A stretch of DNA of 9,492 bases from Candidatus Altarchaeales archaeon ex4484_96. GTDB lineage: Archaea > Altiarchaeota > Altiarchaeia > IMC4 > QMZM01. The stretch's first letter is position 1. Each line of letters begins with the position of its first letter. The notes under the pieces were generated by a model. The model had not been told where the DNA came from, did not search any database, and saw only the letters and a program-made list of their open reading frames with translations. Location of the stretch: contig NJDH01000028.1 of assembly GCA_002254405.1 (NCBI GenBank), positions 1 through 9,492 on the forward strand, read 5' to 3'. Positions 5,539 to 9,492 of the stretch are shown here, piece after piece. The position numbers and the translations under genes are program-made.

Positions 5539-6126
5539 TCAACCCCTATTACGATACAAATTCGGCTCAATCACCGAAACCATCTCCTCCTCATCCAAAA
5601 CACCCCCCAAAAAACGATTCAAGGCCTTAACCTCCCTGCGCGGGTGCTCAAGCAAATCATTATAGCTGACATAACAAACCATCATATCCTCCCTATCGTT
5701 GATATATGATTTCATCAACATAAGATAATTTCTTAAAAGCTCCTCCATCTCCTCATCAGATACCTTATTTGGGTCTTCCCCACGCCTAACCAGCATCTTC
5801 TTCTGGGATGCTATTATCTCAGGTATCCTTCTCTGCATGAAAACAACCTTATAATTGTATCCCTGTGGCAGGTGTTTTATCAGCTCAGCCAACACCTTAA
5901 CGGCTTTACCCCGGGCCCTGGGAACCCAATCAGATTCCTGAGGTAGTTTCTTAACGCGCTCAAACTCATAATAACCCCTAGGATTATCCACGTCAGCCTC
6001 CCTAATCTCGTCTGTCAAGGGTTTAATCCCGCCCGCGTCAAGCATCTTCATAAGCATCGAGGTGCCGCTTCTAGGCAACCCCGATACCACCACAACATCA
6101 TCAACCATTTTTATTTTCAACCCCAT
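5539..6126 (-). CDS. Sulfotransferase family protein
   Basis: A 195-aa protein with the PAPS-binding signature of sulfotransferases: a hydrophobic strand VVVVSG followed by the P-loop-like GLPRSGTSMLMKMLD (16-30), then DNPRGYYEFE (48-57). A second strand, VVFMQRRIPEIIASQKK (94-110), has the Arg and Ser (R99/R100, S107) expected to bind the 3'-phosphate. The family moves a sulfonate group from PAPS to an acceptor hydroxyl or amine and releases PAP. The acceptor is unknown; lipid, sugar or protein are all possible. No signal peptide or membrane helix is seen, so it is cytoplasmic. The ATG at 6126 overlaps the FlxA-like gene by ten bases. An ATG at 6108 (MVDDVVVVSG) is an equally acceptable start. 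The next gene, a PAP-phosphatase candidate, supports the call. Confidence 0.82.
   Translation of the reverse strand: MGLKIKMVDDVVVVSGLPRSGTSMLMKMLDAGGIKPLTDEIREADVDNPRGYYEFERVKKLPQESDWVPRARGKAVKVLAELIKHLPQGYNYKVVFMQRRIPEIIASQKKMLVRRGEDPNKVSDEEMEELLRNYLMLMKSYINDREDMMVCYVSYNDLLEHPRREVKALNRFLGGVLDEEEMVSVIEPNLYRNRG
5543..5547 (-). promoter_or_regulatory. Ribosome binding site for the phosphatase gene
   Basis: AGGGG on the - strand lies six bases before ATG 5536 and next to the sulfotransferase stop codon. It decides the ATG over the TTG at 5542, which would have no spacer. Confidence 0.45.
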
Positions 6127-6926
6127 AACTCGGGGGAATCCCTCACCTCATCAAAGCTGAAAACAGGCCCGTCAATGCAAACAATCTTGTCTCCGATATT
6201 ACAGTGGCCGCATTTACCTATCCCGCATTTCATCCTTCTCTCGAAAGACAATATTATTTTATCATCAGGATACCATAGTTTCTTCAACTCACCTACAACG
6301 CATTTCATCATAATCGAAGGCCCGCATACTATCGCAATAGTGTTTTCGGTGTCTAAGGTGACCTCCGAAAGCAGCTCGCTGACATAGCCAACCCTCCCAT
6401 ACCATCCCTCGCACTCCATGTCAGCGATTAAATGCAGATTAAACATGCTACGCCAGTCGTTGAATTCACCCCTGAACACCATATCATCAGCTGTTCTCGC
6501 CCCATATAAAACAGAGACATCATTAAAATCATCACGCTTATCCCTGATATAATCAATGAAAGAACGCAGGGGAGCTAAACCAATGCCCCCCCCCATGAAA
6601 AGCAGGTCATTATCACCGACCTCATCAACCGGGAACCCCCTCCCATACGGTCCCCTCAACCCAACGGTATCGCCGGGTTGGGTTTCATGCACCACAGAGG
6701 TAACGGAGCCGGTTTTTTTCACGCTCAAATCGATGTAATCCGTTATCGTAGGGCTTGAGCTAACCGAGACAGGTATCTCCCCGAAGCCGAAAACAGATAA
6801 CATCATAAACTGGCCGGGCATGTGAGATGTTTTTTTGACATCCAATCTAAGCGTCAGCACATCATGGGATTCGCTTATGACATCAAGCACCTCAACGGTA
6901 GCTGGGAGATAAGGGTTTTCGCTCAT
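6117..6926 (-). CDS. flxA: FAD/NAD(P)-binding diaphorase subunit, FlxA / HydG (sulfhydrogenase gamma) type
   Basis: A 269-aa ferredoxin-reductase-like protein. The FAD domain has PGQFMMLSVFGFGEIPVSVSSSP (37-59); the NAD(P) domain has MGGGIGLAPLRS (111-122) and CGPSIMM (201-207). A C-terminal Cys cluster, C234-x4-C-x2-C-x7-C250, fits the [2Fe-2S] site of dihydroorotate dehydrogenase electron-transfer and sulfhydrogenase gamma subunits. It would exchange electrons between NAD(P)H and the iron-sulfur proteins encoded just before it. HydG of sulfhydrogenases and AsrB of sulfite reductase share this fold, but no hydrogenase or sulfite reductase gene is seen here, while hdrA and an MvhD gene are, so I prefer the Flx assignment. 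The start overlaps the previous stop as ATGA and is preceded by a strong Shine-Dalgarno site. Confidence 0.88.
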   Translation of the reverse strand: MSENPYLPATVEVLDVISESHDVLTLRLDVKKTSHMPGQFMMLSVFGFGEIPVSVSSSPTITDYIDLSVKKTGSVTSVVHETQPGDTVGLRGPYGRGFPVDEVGDNDLLFMGGGIGLAPLRSFIDYIRDKRDDFNDVSVLYGARTADDMVFRGEFNDWRSMFNLHLIADMECEGWYGRVGYVSELLSEVTLDTENTIAIVCGPSIMMKCVVGELKKLWYPDDKIILSFERRMKCGIGKCGHCNIGDKIVCIDGPVFSFDEVRDSPELWG

Positions 6927-7915
6927 CTCACACCCTCCTGAATTATTTCAAGCATGCTAATATGAGACGGGCATTCCCTTACGCAGCGGCCGCATCCAAC
7001 GCAGCCAAAAACCCCGTATCTATCCCGCATATACTCGAGCTTGTGTCTAATGCGGTTAACGAACCTGTCCACCTTCTTGTTACGTGGATTAAAGTTACCT
7101 GCCATAAGAGTGAACTGCGGGTTCATGCAGGAATCCCAGCACCTGATTCTCTGCCCCTCACAGCCTTTCGGGTTCATGCGGTCCACAACATCAAAGCAAT
7201 AGCATGTAGGGCAGATAAAAGTGCAGCTATAGCAGTTCAGACACCAACTGCCTTTATCCCTTATTTTCTCTAAATCAAGTTTAAGTTTCGAGGATTCAAC
7301 ATTGCTCATCTTCTTAGCGCATTCATCCACCAGCTTAGCCGCTTTTTTTTCATCAGCATCCGATGCCTCAACAAAATAATCAGAGCCAGATAACAGTTTC
7401 GCGCCTTTATCCGAGCCCACTCTCACAAGAAAATAATCCCCGATGTCCGTGTAAACCAAATCAGCTCCCATCTCAAGCCCCGGACCAGAGCCGAAAACAC
7501 GGCAAAAACAATCCACGCCGGGTTTAACGCATTCCAGGGCAATCAAAATAGTCTTCTGTCTTCTCTCGAGATAATAAGGGTCCATGTATTCTTCCCTGGC
7601 GACGTTGTCGAGAACCAAAAGCCCGTTAACGTCACAGGGTCGGATTCCAAACAACACCCTCCCACCCACCTCATGCTCGTCTATGAGCTCGATTTTATCG
7701 TTTGCCTCCCTAAACCCCAGTATCTTTTCTTTCATGGGGAGGAAAAAACCCTTAGGGGAAACAACCGAGTTAACGTAATCGAGGGTAGGTTCATCTTTTT
7801 TCGAAAGCCTTTTGAACTCGACTACCCCATCCTCATCTACCGGAGCGAATACCTCATGTTCTTTCTTTAAATCGCCTAAAAATTTTTTTACATCAGCTTT
7901 TTTTATTTTTTTCAT
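6923..7915 (-). CDS. flxB: Iron-sulfur subunit, FlxB / HydB (sulfhydrogenase beta, AsrA-like) type
   Basis: A 330-aa protein carrying two [4Fe-4S] clusters and passing electrons between the FAD subunit and its partners. Family marks are FGIRPCDVNGLLVLD (89-103), YYLERRQKTILIALEC (114-129) and DCFCRVFGSGPG (135-146) in the N-terminal domain. A first Cys group CLNCYSCTFICPTCYCFD lies at 225-242, CWDSCMNPQFTLMAG at 259-273, and a ferredoxin motif CVGCGRCVRECP at 305-316. The frame is open to an ATG at 8011, but that would overlap the previous gene by 119 bases and add 32 residues unlike the family. The ATG at 7915 follows GGAGGAGA directly, though the spacer is only three bases. With this start the overlap with the FlxC-like gene is 23 bases. 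FlxB versus FlxC naming is by operon order and similarity, not tested. Confidence 0.85.
   Translation of the reverse strand: MKKIKKADVKKFLGDLKKEHEVFAPVDEDGVVEFKRLSKKDEPTLDYVNSVVSPKGFFLPMKEKILGFREANDKIELIDEHEVGGRVLFGIRPCDVNGLLVLDNVAREEYMDPYYLERRQKTILIALECVKPGVDCFCRVFGSGPGLEMGADLVYTDIGDYFLVRVGSDKGAKLLSGSDYFVEASDADEKKAAKLVDECAKKMSNVESSKLKLDLEKIRDKGSWCLNCYSCTFICPTCYCFDVVDRMNPKGCEGQRIRCWDSCMNPQFTLMAGNFNPRNKKVDRFVNRIRHKLEYMRDRYGVFGCVGCGRCVRECPSHISMLEIIQEGVR
6934..6938 (-). promoter_or_regulatory. Ribosome binding site for the FlxA-like gene
   Basis: GGAGG within AGGAGGGTG on the - strand, seven bases before ATG 6926, inside the end of the preceding gene. It supports independent re-initiation at the ATGA overlap. 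Confidence 0.6.
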
Positions 7916-8744
7916 TCTCCTCCAATATGGCATCAGCCTCAAGGTCAAATACGGAGAGAGGGGGTTTGTCGTTTTCATCCATCCCTGCTTCGACCCCGAA
8001 AAGCTGCTCAACGTCCCTGCATACCCTGGAATAAAGATGCATCAGGGGGATGTCAACCGGGCAGGCTCTCTCACATTCACCGCATTCAACACATCGCCCG
8101 GCCATATGCATCGCCTTAATGGCGTGATAAACAAAAATATCGCTAATGTCCCCTCCTCTTGCAACCCACTCGGGGTCTTTTTTCTCCAAAACACACTCCT
8201 TACAGTAACACATAGGGCATACGTTTCGGCAGGCCATGCAGCTTATGCACCTGCTAAACTGCTTGCTCCAGTAACTCATGCGCTCATCACGGGATCCAAG
8301 ACCAAGCTCATCGTCTTTTAGCCGGGGTTTCTCTTCAACCAGTTTACCCAAGAAACCATCATAAACAACCGGATTCCTGTGCGTGCATACACTGCAGCTA
8401 CGGTATTGTCTACCCTCTGAGTCCACCATCCCCGGGCATGAGACACCCCAAATAAATAAATCACTTCTATCTAGCTGTTTAGCCTTAAGCAACTCAACAA
8501 TAGCCCTGGAATCACAGCCTTTCGCCACCACCCCAACCCTGCCATCGCATTCCCTCAGATAGCGGGCTAGATTAATCTTGCACCGGTTGTTGTAGATGAG
8601 TTTATCCACCTCATCAGCTGCATAAACCATGCAGGGAACAACCCTGTCCCCGCTCATACAGTAACCCAGTATCTTATCTACCTTACCTTCTTCTAAAAGC
8701 TTTCTGGCTTCGCTTCTTAAGGCATCCTGGATTTCAGCGCTCAT
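7893..8744 (-). CDS. flxC: Iron-sulfur protein, FlxC-like with an FrhB-like N-terminal region
   Basis: A 283-aa protein. The N-terminal half has the VDKILGYCMSGD opening, a VVAKGCDSRAIVELLK stretch (72-87), VSCPGMVDS (101-109) and CSVCTHRNP (117-125), features I associate with FrhB/hydrogenase-beta relatives found beside Hdr genes. The C-terminal half carries two [4Fe-4S] motifs: C166-x2-C-x2-C-x3-C176-P within a Cys-rich run CMACRNVCPMCYCKEC (169-184), and C218-x2-C-x2-C-x3-C228-P. About 16 Cys in all suggest further cofactor ligands. It probably relays electrons between the FlxB-like subunit and the MvhD-type subunit. The tail after residue 250 is acidic, then Lys/Asn-rich. It overlaps the upstream gene by 11 bases and the downstream gene by 23, so the subunits are probably made in fixed ratio. 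Confidence 0.8.
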   Translation of the reverse strand: MSAEIQDALRSEARKLLEEGKVDKILGYCMSGDRVVPCMVYAADEVDKLIYNNRCKINLARYLRECDGRVGVVAKGCDSRAIVELLKAKQLDRSDLFIWGVSCPGMVDSEGRQYRSCSVCTHRNPVVYDGFLGKLVEEKPRLKDDELGLGSRDERMSYWSKQFSRCISCMACRNVCPMCYCKECVLEKKDPEWVARGGDISDIFVYHAIKAMHMAGRCVECGECERACPVDIPLMHLYSRVCRDVEQLFGVEAGMDENDKPPLSVFDLEADAILEENEKNKKS

Positions 8745-9186
8745 CTTGCATCATCTGGTTTTTTAAATCAAGGGGTCCCATCTTTTTCAGCTCATCAGTG
8801 TATTCTCTAACAACCTCAGCGAATCTCTCACCCTCCGAGGCTGAAACCCACTCGACCCTGAGCCTTCTTGAGTCAACGCCCATGTAATCCAATAATCTTC
8901 TCATCAACATGAATCTTCTTCTCGTATAATAGTTGCCTTCCATATAATGACAGTCCTGGGGGTGGCATCCGCCTATGAGAATACCATCGGCTCCCCTCTG
9001 ATAGGCCTTCAAAACAAACAATGGATTCACTCTCGAAGAGCACATCACCCTGATGACTCTCAGGTTAGGGGGATACTCTAACCTGGAAGTGCCTGCTAAA
9101 TCGGCTCCGGCATAAGAGCACCAGTTGCACAGGAACCCCACAATACTGGGCTCAAACCCCTTCTTCTTTTGTTTACCGCCTTCCAT
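8734..9186 (-). CDS. flxD: MvhD/FlxD-type [2Fe-2S] electron-transfer protein
   Basis: A 150-aa protein with all MvhD/FlpD marks: GFLCNWCSYAGADLAG (17-32), RVMCSSRV (46-53) and GGCHPQDCHYMEGNYYTRRR (72-91). Five cysteines (20, 23, 49, 74, 79) supply the [2Fe-2S] ligands known for this family. In methanogens MvhD hands electrons from hydrogenase to HdrA; in the bacterial FlxABCD-HdrABC complex FlxD does the same from NADH dehydrogenase subunits. No hydrogenase genes are present here, so the donor is likely the FlxCBA-like set downstream. The start lies one base after the hdrA stop, with GGAG at 9194-9197 spaced seven bases away. Confidence 0.92.
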   Translation of the reverse strand: MEGGKQKKKGFEPSIVGFLCNWCSYAGADLAGTSRLEYPPNLRVIRVMCSSRVNPLFVLKAYQRGADGILIGGCHPQDCHYMEGNYYTRRRFMLMRRLLDYMGVDSRRLRVEWVSASEGERFAEVVREYTDELKKMGPLDLKNQMMQDER

Positions 9187-9187
9187 A

Positions 9188-9492
9188 TCAGCTCTCCAGC
9201 AACGCCTCTATTTGGGCGTTTATCTGCGAATCCAGAAAATGAGTCTGCGCAATAGCCGATGAAGGGCATATTGCAGCGCATGAGCCGCATCCCTTGCACA
9301 GTATCTCGTTTATTTTTACAACACCCTCCTTCGTTAATCTAATCGCATCATACGGGCATACGTTAACGCATAAACCGCAGCCTGAGCATTTATCTTTCAT
9401 AACGTAGGCTGTTGTCGCCTCCATGGGTATCTCATCCTTCAAAACAATTTCAGCCGCCGCCATAGCGGCACTCCCCCCCTGCGCAACCGATT
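9188..9492 (-). CDS. hdrA: HdrA-type flavoprotein, C-terminal end (partial at window edge)
   Basis: Only the last 101 or so residues are inside the window; the frame is open to the edge and the residues before the first internal ATG (SVAQGGSAAMAAAEI) match the usual HdrA stretch before its terminal ferredoxin domain. So the ATG at 9463 is not the start. Two [4Fe-4S] motifs follow, CSGCGLCVNVCP and CKGCGSCAAICP, and the protein ends HFLDSQINAQIEALLES, the common HdrA C-terminus. HdrA is the FAD-containing bifurcating subunit of heterodisulfide reductase-type complexes: it splits electron pairs between low-potential ferredoxin and HdrB. Whether hdrB and hdrC lie upstream cannot be seen. It is the first visible gene of the operon and touches flxD with a one-base gap. 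Confidence 0.93.
   Translation of the reverse strand, partial: SVAQGGSAAMAAAEIVLKDEIPMEATTAYVMKDKCSGCGLCVNVCPYDAIRLTKEGVVKINEILCKGCGSCAAICPSSAIAQTHFLDSQINAQIEALLES

Noticed and set aside
7916..8011. Upstream ATG giving a 362-aa form of the FlxB-like protein
   Set aside because: The extra 32 residues overlap the previous gene by 119 bases and do not look like the family; ATG 7915 has a Shine-Dalgarno sequence.
7812..8321. 169-aa + strand frame opposite the FlxB/FlxC junction
   Set aside because: It lies antisense to two motif-rich genes, and its translation shows no domain.
9188..9463. Stand-alone 91-aa two-cluster ferredoxin
   Set aside because: The frame stays open to the window edge, and the preceding residues and C-terminal tail match HdrA, so this is the end of a larger protein.

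Overview
The window looks like chromosomal DNA of an anaerobic archaeon, probably an uncultivated lineage, though I cannot name the taxon. The grounds are HdrA and MvhD-type electron-transfer proteins, an archaeal-type antitoxin with a RelE-like partner, a tRNA gene without an encoded CCA end, AT-rich TATA-like boxes close to start codons, oligo-T terminator-like runs, and a surface lipoprotein rich in N-glycosylation sequons. The + strand is visibly C-rich and G-poor in stretches where genes run in either direction, which suggests a strand-wide compositional bias.

Left part (1-2098, + strand): a PrsW-type intramembrane protease, then a 29-residue small ORF with a good Shine-Dalgarno site, then a lipoprotein made of ten exact 26-residue repeats with two cysteines each. 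The genes overlap (29 nt, then ATGA), so they look translationally coupled. This is the least familiar unit in the window.

Middle part (2095-4722): on the - strand, a Nudix hydrolase followed by a long-form ATP phosphoribosyltransferase (hisG), whose stop codon overlaps that of the lipoprotein gene. On the + strand, tRNA-Val(UAC) with an oligo-T run, then a small toxin-antitoxin pair (DUF7557-like antitoxin and a RelE-like toxin cut to 47 residues). Then, on the - strand, a multi-pass membrane protein gene broken by two compensating frameshifts, both in homopolymer runs.

Right part (4754-9492, - strand): one tightly packed operon transcribed right to left. It begins beyond the window with hdrA (only the C-terminal ferredoxin end is visible) and continues with an MvhD/FlxD protein, two iron-sulfur proteins (FlxC- and FlxB-like) and a FAD/NAD(P)-binding diaphorase subunit (FlxA/HydG-like). 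The same gene string ends with a sulfotransferase and a CysQ/inositol-monophosphatase family phosphatase. The first five genes fit an NAD(P)H-linked, HdrA-based electron-bifurcating complex. The last two fit sulfonation with recycling of its by-product PAP. All function calls rest on motif recognition by eye; no database search was run.
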